Shown: positions 51,806-60,962 of the stretch, one piece after another
Numbering within the stretch: the stretch's first letter is position 1
Layout of the letters: every line of letters starts with the position of its first letter
Origin: DASRJW01 sp964567755
GTDB lineage: Bacteria; Krumholzibacteriota; Krumholzibacteriia; G020349025
Direction of reading: 5' to 3'
Length of the DNA: 64,000 nt
Assembly (NCBI GenBank): GCA_964567755.1
Contig: CAZMNW010000008.1
Span: 1 to 64,000 of the forward strand
The notes under the pieces: model-generated
What the model saw: only the letters and a program-made list of their open reading frames with translations
What the model was told of the DNA's origin: nothing
Databases searched by the model: none
Position numbers and translations under genes: made by a program

Positions 51806-53125
51806 ATGCAGCTCGTACACCTGGCGTCCCGTCTCTACGGGACGCCGCTTCTCATTGCGCGTTCGAAACTGGATGTGATCCTGTCCGTTCTCGGCCCACG
51901 CATCGGACTGCCCGAGATCGATACCGCCGTCCGGCTTCCCACCCCGAAGGCTGGAAATTCGGTCGGGCAGCCCGGCATCGCGATCATCCCGGTACACGGC
52001 ACGCTGGTACGACGGGCGATCGGCTTGGAGGCGGCATCAGGCCTGACCTCCTATGGCGAAATCGCTGCACGCCTCGACACGGCGCTGGCGGACCCACAAG
52101 TCAGCGGCATCCTGCTCGACCTCGATTCGCCCGGTGGCGAAGCGGGTGGCGTGTTTGAGCTGGCCGCGCGGATTCGTGCCGCGAACGACATCAAGCCGGT
52201 CTGGGCGCACGCCAACGACTCAGCGTATTCGGCCGCTTACGCCATCGCAGCTGCCGCCTCGCGCCTGACCCTTTCCCAGACCGCCGGGGTGGGCTCCATC
52301 GGTGTCATTGCGCTGCACGTCGATCAGTCCATCAAAGATGCAAAGGATGGCATCGCCTTCACGGCGATCTATGCCGGCCACCACAAGAACGACTTTTCTC
52401 CCCATGCACCGCTGTCGCCACAGGCGGCTTCCACGCTGCAGACGGAGGTCGATCGGCTGTACGGAATCTTCGTCAGCCAAGTCGCGCAGATGCGCGGCCT
52501 GGACAGCGACGCCGTGCAGGCGACCGAAGCCGGCTTGCTGTTCGGGGAGGCCGCTGTGACGGCAGGCCTGGCTGACGCCGTGGCCAGTCTCGATCAGGTG
52601 CTGGTCGAGTTTTCCAACGCGCTGGGCGCACAGCGCCGTCTGGCGACACCCAGTGCAGGCACGGCCAAGCGCGGCCCACTCGCCCGCGCCTCGCCCGCGT
52701 CACCGAAAGCCAGCACGCAGATTTCCAGCCATCAACACTCTCATTTGGAGCAGAACATGACAGATCAAGAGCAGCAGAACCCTCTGGACGACCCCGATCC
52801 GAAGACCACGCCGGACCCGGCAGATACCCCAGCGCCAGAACCTGCAGCACCGCCCGTGGCCGCATCGATCGCTGGAGCGCCCACCAACGGTCGGATCGAG
52901 GCACAAGCCATCGCCGAGATCTGCCTGATAGCAGGCACGCCGCAGCGCACGGCGGAATTCCTTGCCTCCGGCATGACCGATTCCCAAGTCCGCCGCGCGC
53001 TGCTCGAGGCTCGGGCCGAACAGCCGGAGATCGCCTCGCGCATCACCGCCGATGCCGGAACTACTGTGCGACCGGAGAGCAGCCCGGTCGTTGCCGCCGT
53101 CAAGAAACTCGCCACGAAGGAGTAA
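51806..53125 (+). CDS. S49-type prohead protease with C-terminal scaffold region
   Basis: 439 residues. The SppA-like domain (about 55-260) has LLDLDSPGGEAGG, DSAYSAAYAIAAAA (Ser ~142 as likely nucleophile) and AGVGSIGVIALHVDQS, with Lys ~194 in YAGHHKND. An acidic, Pro-rich part and a helical tail follow, like lambda gpC with its Nu3 scaffold. An internal ATG at 52,757 with GGAG 6 bases before begins MTDQEQQNPLDDP in the same frame and can make the scaffold alone. Confidence 0.92.
   Translation: MQLVHLASRLYGTPLLIARSKLDVILSVLGPRIGLPEIDTAVRLPTPKAGNSVGQPGIAIIPVHGTLVRRAIGLEAASGLTSYGEIAARLDTALADPQVSGILLDLDSPGGEAGGVFELAARIRAANDIKPVWAHANDSAYSAAYAIAAAASRLTLSQTAGVGSIGVIALHVDQSIKDAKDGIAFTAIYAGHHKNDFSPHAPLSPQAASTLQTEVDRLYGIFVSQVAQMRGLDSDAVQATEAGLLFGEAAVTAGLADAVASLDQVLVEFSNALGAQRRLATPSAGTAKRGPLARASPASPKASTQISSHQHSHLEQNMTDQEQQNPLDDPDPKTTPDPADTPAPEPAAPPVAASIAGAPTNGRIEAQAIAEICLIAGTPQRTAEFLASGMTDSQVRRALLEARAEQPEIASRITADAGTTVRPESSPVVAAVKKLATKE
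52757..53125 (+). CDS. internal scaffold protein (Nu3-like), same frame as the protease
   Basis: 122 residues from an internal ATG with a good ribosome binding site. The text is DPDPKTTPDPADTPAPEPAA, then GRIEAQAIAEICLIAGTPQ, and ends with a helical KKLATKE. In lambda, Nu3 is made from within gene C in the same way and shapes the prohead. Expression here is inferred from the site and from the abrupt change in composition at this point. Confidence 0.6.
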   Translation: MTDQEQQNPLDDPDPKTTPDPADTPAPEPAAPPVAASIAGAPTNGRIEAQAIAEICLIAGTPQRTAEFLASGMTDSQVRRALLEARAEQPEIASRITADAGTTVRPESSPVVAAVKKLATKE

Positions 53126-53128
53126 GCC

Positions 53129-53506
53129 ATGTCTGCCATTCACGAAACCAACAACCTCGGTGATCTCCTCAAGTACGAGGCACCGAATCTGTATTCACGC
53201 GACCTGGCCACGATCGCTGCCGGCCAGAACCTACTGCTCGGCGCCATCGTCGGCCGCGACAGCACGACCGGCAAGCTCAAAGCGCTCGACCCGACCGCCA
53301 CCGATGGCACCGAGAGCGCCGTCGGCGTACTCGCTACCGACGTGGACGCGACCCTGATCGACCGCGAGGACGCGCTGCTAATCACCCGCCACGCCATCGT
53401 CGCCAGCCACGCGCTGGTCTGGCCTGTCGCCGCCACTCCCACCGAGAAAACCACCGCGATCGCTCAGCTCGAAGCGCGTGGCGTCCTCGTCCGAACCGCC
53501 GCCTGA
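53129..53506 (+). CDS. head decoration protein (gpD-like)
   Basis: 125 residues: NNLGDLLKYEAPNLYSRDLATIAAGQNLLLGAIVGRD, with a late EKTTAIAQLEARGVLVRTA. This matches lambda gpD-type trimers that sit on the capsid after expansion. It starts 4 bases after the protease stop. Confidence 0.9.
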   Translation: MSAIHETNNLGDLLKYEAPNLYSRDLATIAAGQNLLLGAIVGRDSTTGKLKALDPTATDGTESAVGVLATDVDATLIDREDALLITRHAIVASHALVWPVAATPTEKTTAIAQLEARGVLVRTAA

Positions 53507-53521
53507 TTTAGGAGACACACC

Positions 53522-54523
53522 ATGCAGAACCCATTCACCAATCCCGCATTCTCGATGGCGGCGCTCACGGCGGCCATCAACATTCTCCCCAACCGCTATG
53601 GCCGCATCGAGGATCTCGGCCTGATGCCGGCCAAACCGGTGCGCCAGCGCCAGGTCATCGTCGAGGAGATGAACGGCGTGCTCAACCTGCTGCCCACCCT
53701 GCCGCCGGGTGCCCCGGGCACGGTCGGTGTGCGCGGCAAGCGCACCCTGCGTTCGTTCGTGATCCCGCATATCCCGCACGACGATGTCGTCCTGCCAGAG
53801 GAGGTTCAGGGCATCCGCGCCTTCGGCTCGGAGACCGAGATGGAAGCCGTCGCGGGTGTCATCGCGCGCCACCTGGAGACCATGCGCAACAAGCACGCGA
53901 TCACGCTGGAGCACCTGCGCATGGGCGCGCTCAAGGGCGTCATCCTGGATGCCGATGGCTCCGTGCTGTACGACCTGTTCGACGAGTTCGACATCACGCC
54001 GCAGACGATCGCCTTCGACCTCGGCAATGCCGGTACCAATGTGAAGGCGAAATGCCTCGCGACCTTGGCCGCGATCGAGGACAACCTCAAAGGCGAATTC
54101 ATGACCGGTGTGCACTGCCTGTGCTCGTCCGAGTTCTTCGCTGCACTGACTGGCCATACCAAGGTCGAGAAGGCCTTCGAGAACTGGCAGCAGGGCGCCA
54201 TCCTGATCAATGACGTGCGCCGTGGTTTCACCTACGCCGGCATCACCTTCGAGGAGTATCGCGGTCAGGCGACCGATCCCACCGGCACCACCCGTCGGTT
54301 CATTGCAGCTGGCGAGGCCCACGCCTTTCCGCTCGGCACGGTGGATACCTTTGGTACCTACTTCGCGCCGGCCGACTTCAACGAGACGGTCAACACCATC
54401 GGGCAGACGCTCTACGCCAAGCAGGAGCCACGCAAGTTCGATCGCGGCACCGACCTGCATACCCAGTCCAACCCGCTGCCCATGTGCCACCGCCCCGGTG
54501 TGCTCGTAAAGCTGGCGGTGTGA
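53522..54523 (+). CDS. major capsid protein (gpE family)
   Basis: 333 residues with family blocks NPFTNPAFSMAALTAAINIL, RQVIVEEMNGVLNLLP, RSFVIPHIPHDDVVLPEEV, EHLRMGALKGVILDADGS and PMCHRPGVLVKLAV at the end. It forms the icosahedral shell. It overlaps the next start by one base (TGATG). Confidence 0.96.
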   Translation: MQNPFTNPAFSMAALTAAINILPNRYGRIEDLGLMPAKPVRQRQVIVEEMNGVLNLLPTLPPGAPGTVGVRGKRTLRSFVIPHIPHDDVVLPEEVQGIRAFGSETEMEAVAGVIARHLETMRNKHAITLEHLRMGALKGVILDADGSVLYDLFDEFDITPQTIAFDLGNAGTNVKAKCLATLAAIEDNLKGEFMTGVHCLCSSEFFAALTGHTKVEKAFENWQQGAILINDVRRGFTYAGITFEEYRGQATDPTGTTRRFIAAGEAHAFPLGTVDTFGTYFAPADFNETVNTIGQTLYAKQEPRKFDRGTDLHTQSNPLPMCHRPGVLVKLAV

Positions 54524-54807
54524 TGGTGCGCATCGAGGAGTTCTACGACGCTGCTGGTCGGTCTGGCTTACTGGTGGATGCGGAAATCGACGGCCAAACC
54601 ATCGCCGTCGATTTCCGCTCCCCGGACGAAACAATACTCGACGGGCTGGCCCTGTCTGCCGACTACACGATCCGCTTTCCGGCCTCGGCGCTGCCTGCCT
54701 TGGCAGCGGGAGACACCGTGTCCATCGCTGGCAACACCTACCGCGTCCGCGACATCCGCAGCATCGGCGACGGCAGCGAACAACGCGCTTCACTCTCTCG
54801 ACTCTGA
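54523..54807 (+). CDS. head-tail joining protein (gpFII-like)
   Basis: 94 residues: MVRIEEFYDAAGRSGLLVDAEI, then FPASALPALAAGDTVSIAG and YRVRDIRSIGDGSEQRASL. Small beta proteins of this type cap the portal and join the tail. Position after the capsid gene supports the call. Confidence 0.75.
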   Translation: MVRIEEFYDAAGRSGLLVDAEIDGQTIAVDFRSPDETILDGLALSADYTIRFPASALPALAAGDTVSIAGNTYRVRDIRSIGDGSEQRASLSRL

Positions 54808-54819
54808 GGACTCACGCTC

Positions 54820-55245
54820 ATGAACTCGATCCGCGAGCGCATCTTGCGGGAGGTCGTTGCGCGCCTGACTGCCGGGACTGGACCCGTGCCGGTCCTGCGC
54901 TTTCCGACCGTACCGGTCACGCGGGAGGCCAGCCCCGCACTGCTGCTATTTGCCGAAGGCGACAGCATCACCGCGCATGCCAACAACCTCGTCGACCGAG
55001 TGCTGATCGTCCGTTTGGTGGCGGTGGCGCGCGGTGACGATGCCTTCGATCAAGCCGATCTGGCAGTCGTCGCCGCCCACGCAGCCCTGATGAGCGACGC
55101 CAACCTGGGCGGTCTTGCCCTGGCGCTGCGCGAAGTCGATTGCGAGTGGGACCCGGAGGACGCCGACGCCGGAGCCGTGGCGCTGCCCGCCCGCTACGAG
55201 ATCCGCTACCGCACCCACGCACTTGATCTGACCCGAACTGGATAA
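54820..55245 (+). CDS. tail completion / minor tail protein
   Basis: 141 residues. N-terminal helix RERILREVVARLTAGTG, then LIVRLVAVARGDDAFDQADLAVVAAHAALMSD. The C-terminal YEIRYRTHALDLTRTG is typical of gpU/Z-type tail terminators. No other function is suggested. Confidence 0.75.
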   Translation: MNSIRERILREVVARLTAGTGPVPVLRFPTVPVTREASPALLLFAEGDSITAHANNLVDRVLIVRLVAVARGDDAFDQADLAVVAAHAALMSDANLGGLALALREVDCEWDPEDADAGAVALPARYEIRYRTHALDLTRTG

Positions 55246-55251
55246 CCCGAC

Positions 55252-55431
55252 ATGAACATCGAACTACTGAAACCCCATTCCCATGCCGGCGTCATCTTCG
55301 CGCCGGGCGAACTGCTCGCCCTCGACGAGGCCACTGCACGCTGGCTGATCGACGCCGGCGTCGCCAAAGCCACCGACGGACTTGATGAGCTGATCGGAAA
55401 ACCTCAACACACTGCACGCAAGGGAGACTGA
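55252..55431 (+). CDS. small phage protein between tail terminator and tube
   Basis: 59 residues: MNIELLKPHSHAGVIFAPGE, then ATARWLIDAGVAKATDG. Genes of this size and form (DUF7210-like) sit at this place in many lambda-like phages. Function unknown. It ends 2 bases before the tail tube ATG. Confidence 0.75.
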   Translation: MNIELLKPHSHAGVIFAPGELLALDEATARWLIDAGVAKATDGLDELIGKPQHTARKGD

Positions 55432-55433
55432 CC

Positions 55434-56186
55434 ATGCCTTACTTTTCTGGACAAGGGCGCGTTTACATCGGCGCCCGCGACCTCACCGGCAAGCCCCAGG
55501 GCTTGAACTACGTGGGCAATGTGCCCGAGCTAAAAGTCTCCCTCTCGGTGGAGACGCTGGAACACCAGGAGTCCACCAGCGGGCAGCGTCTGACCGACCT
55601 GCAGCTGATCAAGACCAAGAAGGGCGAGTTCGCCTGCACGCTGGAAGAACTGATCGCGGTGAACCTGGGCCTTGCGTTGTACGGCACCACCACCGACCAG
55701 GTCAGCGGCACGGTCACCGCCGAGGTGCTGCCCAATCCCGTCACCCTGGGCAGTCTCTACCTGCTGGCCAAGCAAAACGTCTCGACAGTCGTGGTCAGGG
55801 ATTCCACGGTCACGCCCAAGACGCTTCCTGCAGGTCAGTACACCCTCAACGCCAAGCACGGTTCGCTGGCGATCAACGACAAGACCACCGGCGGCCCCTA
55901 CGTGGAGCCGTTCAAGGTGGACTACGCCTACGGCGCGGCGCAGAGCACGGCGATGTTCACCCAGCCGCTACCCGAACGCTGGGTGCGCTTCGAAGGGCTA
56001 AACACGGCTGATGGCAACCGCGAAGTCGTGATCGACCTCTACCGCGTGGCGATCAATCCGGCCAAAGAGCTATCGGTCATCACCGACGAACTGCTCAAGT
56101 TCGAGCTGTCTGGGCAGGTGCTGGCTGACACGCTGAAGCCTGCCGCCGGTGATCTTGGCCAGTTCGGCCGCATCGTGTTGCTGTGA
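55434..56186 (+). CDS. major tail tube protein
   Basis: 250 residues. MPYFSGQGRVYIGARDLTGK, GNVPELKVSLSVETLEHQES, then an Ig-like or tube barrel part with LAINDKTTGGPYVEPFKVDY and LYRVAINPAKELSVITDE. It stacks in hexamers to form the tail tube. Position and size fit. Confidence 0.88.
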   Translation: MPYFSGQGRVYIGARDLTGKPQGLNYVGNVPELKVSLSVETLEHQESTSGQRLTDLQLIKTKKGEFACTLEELIAVNLGLALYGTTTDQVSGTVTAEVLPNPVTLGSLYLLAKQNVSTVVVRDSTVTPKTLPAGQYTLNAKHGSLAINDKTTGGPYVEPFKVDYAYGAAQSTAMFTQPLPERWVRFEGLNTADGNREVVIDLYRVAINPAKELSVITDELLKFELSGQVLADTLKPAAGDLGQFGRIVLL

Positions 56187-56194
56187 GGTAAGAA

Positions 56195-56593
56195 ATGAAC
56201 GACTTCGATGCATTTCCTCCCACCGCGCTGTCCTTGGAGATCGCGGGGGCCGAGCTGGCGATCACTCCCATCCGCGTCGGCGAGATCCCAGCGCTGCTCG
56301 CTGCGGTCCGACCCTTCGCGCACCGATTGGTCGATGCTGATCCGGACTGGCTGGGGCTGCTGGCAGACCACGGTGACGCGCTGATCACTGCCATCGCCGT
56401 AGCCTCACGTCGCCCCCAAGAGTGGGTCGCAGGGCTGGCGATGGATGACGCCATTCGGCTGGCCGCCGCCTTGTTTGAGGTGAATGCGGATTTTTTCGTG
56501 CAGCGGGTGGTGCCGGCGATCCAGCACGCCGCCGCCCGGATCAACGCACAAATGAGCGGCCCCTTGGCTGGGCTCACGCCATCCACCGTTTGA
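56195..56593 (+). CDS. tail assembly chaperone (gpG-like)
   Basis: 132 residues, helical: ITPIRVGEIPALLAAVRPFA, AIAVASRRPQEWVAGLAMDDAIRLAAALFEV. Placed directly before the tape-measure block, as tail chaperones are. In lambda the extended form arises by frameshift; here I see no standard slippery heptamer near the end, and the following frame has its own TTG start. They overlap by 4 bases. Confidence 0.75.
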   Translation: MNDFDAFPPTALSLEIAGAELAITPIRVGEIPALLAAVRPFAHRLVDADPDWLGLLADHGDALITAIAVASRRPQEWVAGLAMDDAIRLAAALFEVNADFFVQRVVPAIQHAAARINAQMSGPLAGLTPSTV

Positions 56594-56781
56594 TCCATGC
56601 CGGACACCGGCTCCCGGATGTCATGGACTACACGCTCACGCAGATGACGGCATTTCTCGATGCCGAAATGCATCGTGATCGTGAGCACGCCAGTCTCCTT
56701 CTGGGTGTAACGGCCGTTGCCTGCCAAGGCGACAAGCGATCCATCGAGCGACTACAGCGGGAGCTCGATCGTGAAGATTGA
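56590..56781 (+). CDS. tail assembly chaperone, second part (gpT-like)
   Basis: 63 residues from a TTG that overlaps the previous stop (TTGA). Text: VMDYTLTQMTAFLDAEMHRD, VTAVACQGDKRSIERLQREL. It has the size and place of the gpT segment. It is read either by re-initiation or as a fusion to the previous frame. Confidence 0.65.
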   Translation: MIHAGHRLPDVMDYTLTQMTAFLDAEMHRDREHASLLLGVTAVACQGDKRSIERLQRELDRED

Positions 56782-57412
56782 TCTGACCACCGCCGGACTG
56801 TTCGACGCACGGCAATTCAGTGCCTGGTCCACCGCGCGCCGTGACGCCATCCGAGCGGCGCTGAAGCGCGGCATGCAAGCGGGTGGGCGCGAAGTACGCG
56901 ACGCGGCACGTTCGCAGATGCGCAGCGCCTTCAATGTCAAGCGCAGCAGCTTCGTCTCTTCGATGCAGGCAAAGGTGCTGGACAAGAGGACCGACCGCCT
57001 GCCGGCATTACTGGTTGGCAGCAAGATCCCCTGGCTTGGCCTGCATGAAAAAGGCGGCACTGTCTCGGGAAATCTGCTGATCCCACTGCTTCCAGGGAGG
57101 ATCGGTCCCAAGCGCTTCAAAGCCGTGGTCGATGGCTTGCTGCGATCAGGCAACGCCTTCTTCGTCGAGAAGAACGGCAAGGTCATCTTGATGGCCGAGA
57201 ACATCCGCGAGAACGCCTCCCAACTCACCCGCTTCAAGCGGGCCGAGCGCACTCGCACCGGAGCCAAACAAATCAAACGCGGCCAGGAGATTCCGATCGC
57301 CGTGCTGGTCAAGTCCGTCTCCCTCAAGCGGCGACTGGATTTGACCGGGTCTGTGCAGCGGTCCTTACCGCGTCTGGCAAGCGCAATTCAGAAAGAACTG
57401 GCAAAACCCTGA
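56771..57412 (+). CDS. minor tail protein (DUF6441-like)
   Basis: 213 residues from a GTG at 56,771, 11 bases inside the previous gene. Blocks: MRSAFNVKRSSFVSSMQAKV, WLGLHEKGGTVSGNLLIPL, FFVEKNGKVILMAENIREN. Basic and mixed in structure. It resembles DUF6441 proteins found at this position. It overlaps the tape-measure start by one base. Confidence 0.75.
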   Translation: MKIDLTTAGLFDARQFSAWSTARRDAIRAALKRGMQAGGREVRDAARSQMRSAFNVKRSSFVSSMQAKVLDKRTDRLPALLVGSKIPWLGLHEKGGTVSGNLLIPLLPGRIGPKRFKAVVDGLLRSGNAFFVEKNGKVILMAENIRENASQLTRFKRAERTRTGAKQIKRGQEIPIAVLVKSVSLKRRLDLTGSVQRSLPRLASAIQKELAKP

Positions 57413-60099
57413 TGGCCAATAACCGTGCACAACTCCTGATCACCGCCGTTGATCAGACCCGTGGCGCCTTCGATTCGATCAAGCGAAATCTTGGCGATCT
57501 GGGCAATGCGGCGCGATCCATCAACGGACTGCTCGGCACGCTCGGTCTGGCTGTCTCTGCGGCCGGGCTCGGCGCGATGGTCAAGGCCTCGCTCGACTCG
57601 GCGGATTCGCTGTCGAAACTTTCGCAGCGAGTCGGCATCACTGTCGAGTCACTCTCGACCCTGATCCCGGTTGCGGATCTGGCCGGCGTCTCGGGAGAGA
57701 AGTTCGAAGGTGGCCTGCGCAAGCTCGCGACACGGATGCTCGATGCTGCGACTGGATCGGACGAAGCGGCACGCGGATTCGCAGCGGTCGGCGTCGCCAT
57801 CCAGAATCAGGACGGAACGCTGCGCGCGACGGATCAGGTCCTGCTCGACCTGGCCGACCGCTTCAAGGCGATGCCGGATGGTGCCGAAAAGACCGCGCTT
57901 GCGGTGGATCTGTTCGGCAAATCGGGCGCCGACCTCATCCCGTTCCTCAACCAGGGGCGCGATGGCGTCGAGGCGCTGACGACCGAGTTGCAGGCCCTTG
58001 GCGTGCAGATTGGTGGCGACACCGCTGCCCAGGCCGAGGTCTTCAACGACTCGCTCGCCAAGGTGCGTCTGGCGATCACGAGCATTGGCAATCGCGTGAT
58101 CGAGGCCTTCCTGCCAGCCATGAACGACATGGCCAACGGGATGGTGGAGTCGGCGAAACAAGGTGGCTCGCTGCGCGCGGTCCTGGACGGCGTAGTCCTG
58201 GTTCTCAAAACCCTGGCGCTGGGTGCTGCCACCGTAGGTAAGGCATTTGTGGCGCTGGGTGAAGCGATCGGCGCTGGCATGGCGGCTTCCGTCGAGGCGC
58301 TATCTGGCAACGTGTCCGGTGCCAAAGCCATCATCTCGGAACTCAAGGGCAGTCTGGTCCAGCGTCTGGATGAACTCGCCGATTTCCGCACCAGCCTGTT
58401 CGATCCGAAACCAATTGAGGTGCGAGCTCCGGCGATCGTTGCCGATTCCACCCTGATCGATCGGCTGCGGCCTACCGGACCGGCGAGCAGCGACAACGGG
58501 GCCGCAAGATTGGCGCTCGCCAAGGCTCAGGCCGAAGCCGAACTGAAACTGCTCAAGGATGCGCTGGATCGGCAGTCGCGCAACCTGGATGAAGCACTCG
58601 ATGGGCGGCTGATCTCGCTGGCGGACTACTACGCAGCCAAGACAGCCCTGGAAATACGTGAGAGCGATGCCGAGATCGCACGCACGCAGACCTTGCTGGC
58701 CGAGCAGCAGCGTAGCGCTGCATCAGCGGCCGACGAAGGCGCACGGATCAAGGCCCGAGCCGAGGTGGCCAAGATCGAGGCCGACCTCATCGTGCTCAAC
58801 AACAAACGGGCCGATGTCGAGGTCGCTAACGCGCGCAAGGCGGCTGACGCCGAACGCGAGCTGGCCGACGCGCTGTCACAGGCGCGCGAGGAACTGGCGC
58901 AAATCACAGGACAAGCCAGTGCCGCCGATCGTCAAGCCGCGATCGAGCGCGGTTACCGGGATCTCAAGGCCCGACTGCTGGCCGAGAACGATGCCGCCGG
59001 CGTGTCGCTCATCGACCGCCTGATCGACGTAAAAGCGGCGCAAGGCAACCTGGCTGCGTTGGAAGTCGAGTGGCGGCAGGTGACCGAACGATTGCGCAAT
59101 GCGCAGGAGGCCATCCAGACCCAGCAGCAGGCTGGACTGCTGACCGAAGCACAGGCTCGACAGCAAATCGTGGCTCTGCAGCAGCAATCGGCCACCGAGA
59201 TGGAACGTCTGCTGCCAACGATGCAACAGGCGGCGCAGGCCATCGGGCCGGATTCGGTGATTCGCGTGCAGGCATGGCGCAATGAGCTGGAGCGCACCAA
59301 GCTGGTCGTCGATGAAATGGCTCCACTGTGGAACCGCATCGGCGAGAGTTTCGGCGGTGCGCTCAACGGGATGATCACCGGCGCGCAGACCTGGCGCAGC
59401 GCCATGTCGAGCATCTTCCAGCAGGTGGCCGATGCCTTCCTGCAGCAGATCGTGATCCAGCCGTTCCAGCAGTGGATCGCGATGCAGGCGCGCATGTTGG
59501 CGATCAAGTTGGGCTTCGTGCAGCAGGAGCAGGCCGTGGATGCAGCGGCCAGCGCCACGACCGTGGCTCAAAAATCGGCTGAAACCACCGCTGTGGTCTC
59601 GATGGACGCTGCCAAGGCAGGTGCTGGTGCGGCAGCTTCGCAAGCCTCCATCCCCTTTGTGGGGCCGGCGCTTGCGGTAGCGGCGATGGTGGCCATGGTC
59701 GCGGCAGTGATGGGGCTTCTTGGCAACGCGAAGAAATTCGCCTCGGGCGGCTTGGTGATCGGACCCGGCACTTCGAGCTCGGATTCGATCCCGGCGCGCC
59801 TGTCGGCCGGTGAATTCGTCATGAATGCTTCTGCGGTGCAACGGGTCGGCGTGGATTTTCTGCAATCCATCAATGGCCTGTCCAATGGACCGCGTGTTTC
59901 CGGCCGCACTCTGGCCTTCGCCGCCGGCGGTCTGGTACCGGAGGCGCTACCTCAGCAGGCGCAAGGGCAAGCGGTGCGCATCGTCAACGTCATCGACCCG
60001 GCGATGGCCGCCGACTACCTGAACTCGTCCTCGGGTGAGAAGACCATTCTCAACATCCTGCAACGCAACGCGGGTGCGGTGCGGCAGGTGCTGAGCTAA
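57412..60099 (+). CDS. tape-measure protein
   Basis: 895 residues. A helical, Ala-rich rod with a central coiled coil (EARLKLLKDALDRQSRNLDE-type, about 370-650). Two hydrophobic segments are near the end: SIPFVGPALAVAAMVAMVAAV about 745-770. Near the start are VSAAGLGAMVKASLDSADSL and the AVGVAIQNQDG block of phage tail length proteins. A C-terminal ASGGLVIGPGTSSSDSIPARLSAGEFVMNA is the conserved family tip. Confidence 0.95.
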   Translation: MANNRAQLLITAVDQTRGAFDSIKRNLGDLGNAARSINGLLGTLGLAVSAAGLGAMVKASLDSADSLSKLSQRVGITVESLSTLIPVADLAGVSGEKFEGGLRKLATRMLDAATGSDEAARGFAAVGVAIQNQDGTLRATDQVLLDLADRFKAMPDGAEKTALAVDLFGKSGADLIPFLNQGRDGVEALTTELQALGVQIGGDTAAQAEVFNDSLAKVRLAITSIGNRVIEAFLPAMNDMANGMVESAKQGGSLRAVLDGVVLVLKTLALGAATVGKAFVALGEAIGAGMAASVEALSGNVSGAKAIISELKGSLVQRLDELADFRTSLFDPKPIEVRAPAIVADSTLIDRLRPTGPASSDNGAARLALAKAQAEAELKLLKDALDRQSRNLDEALDGRLISLADYYAAKTALEIRESDAEIARTQTLLAEQQRSAASAADEGARIKARAEVAKIEADLIVLNNKRADVEVANARKAADAERELADALSQAREELAQITGQASAADRQAAIERGYRDLKARLLAENDAAGVSLIDRLIDVKAAQGNLAALEVEWRQVTERLRNAQEAIQTQQQAGLLTEAQARQQIVALQQQSATEMERLLPTMQQAAQAIGPDSVIRVQAWRNELERTKLVVDEMAPLWNRIGESFGGALNGMITGAQTWRSAMSSIFQQVADAFLQQIVIQPFQQWIAMQARMLAIKLGFVQQEQAVDAAASATTVAQKSAETTAVVSMDAAKAGAGAAASQASIPFVGPALAVAAMVAMVAAVMGLLGNAKKFASGGLVIGPGTSSSDSIPARLSAGEFVMNASAVQRVGVDFLQSINGLSNGPRVSGRTLAFAAGGLVPEALPQQAQGQAVRIVNVIDPAMAADYLNSSSGEKTILNILQRNAGAVRQVLS

Positions 60100-60131
60100 C
60101 TGACAAACCGAATCCAGCAAGGACCACACAC

Positions 60132-60962
60132 ATGACGGCCTACGTCGGCTTCGTCGACAACTCGACGATGCTCGCCCACCACAAGATGCTCGAAACGATT
60201 CGGGATGTCTGTCTTGCCGAGGGTTGGACCATCCTCCGCTACGACACTGCCATCACGAATCGTGAACTGTTGATGATGGCACCCGGACTATCGGGCACTG
60301 AGCAAATCTTCTGCGGCGTCTACTGCTACCAGGACAGCAACGCGGACTACTACAACCTGGCGGTGGCGGCCATGAAGGGCTATGTCGCCGCCAACTCGTT
60401 TCTGACCCAGCCGGGCATCTCGCCAGTTCTCGGTGTGCCCGCTCACAACCAACGCATCGACTACTGGCTCTCGGTGAATGGTCAGCGGCTGAATGTGGCG
60501 ATGAAGGTCGGCACGCCGGTCTACGAATCCTTCGGGATCGGCAAGTTCTTCCCCTACGCATCGCCAGGCCAATATCCCCAGCCGTTGTTCGCGGCTGGAA
60601 TGCTGACCAGCGCGTCCGCGACGCGCTATTCCGAAACAACCCACACGATGCCTTGGAAAGGTAATCGCAACAACCTGCGGATGCATTTCAACGACGGCAC
60701 ATGGAAAGCCCCTCTCGCCACACCCTGGGGCCAATCGACGATGGCCAACGCCTGTCGACCGGCAGAGAGCACCTACGCGCTCTACCCGGTGATGCTCTAC
60801 GACTCGGGAAATATCTACGGCGCGCTGGACGGGATCTATCACATCACCGGCTTCGACAATGTTGTCGAGAACACGCTTGTCATCGACGGCAAAAACTACG
60901 TCGTCATCCAGGACGTCAGCCGCACATCGTTTGGCGACTACATCGCACTGGAGCTTGTCTGA
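60132..60962 (+). CDS. tail/virion structural protein
   Basis: 276 residues. LETIRDVCLAEGWTILRYDT, then NVAMKVGTPVYESFGIGKF and FPYASPGQYPQPLFAAGML. The K-x-G-T-x-Y-x-S-F and P-x-Q-Y-P motifs recur in phage distal-tail structural proteins. It starts MTAYVGFVDN. It overlaps the next gene by one base. Confidence 0.8.
   Translation: MTAYVGFVDNSTMLAHHKMLETIRDVCLAEGWTILRYDTAITNRELLMMAPGLSGTEQIFCGVYCYQDSNADYYNLAVAAMKGYVAANSFLTQPGISPVLGVPAHNQRIDYWLSVNGQRLNVAMKVGTPVYESFGIGKFFPYASPGQYPQPLFAAGMLTSASATRYSETTHTMPWKGNRNNLRMHFNDGTWKAPLATPWGQSTMANACRPAESTYALYPVMLYDSGNIYGALDGIYHITGFDNVVENTLVIDGKNYVVIQDVSRTSFGDYIALELV

Noticed and set aside
56560..56600. Programmed -1 slip between the two tail chaperone genes
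   Set aside because: No X-XXY-YYZ heptamer near the overlap; a TTG start overlapping the stop explains it more simply, though not proven.
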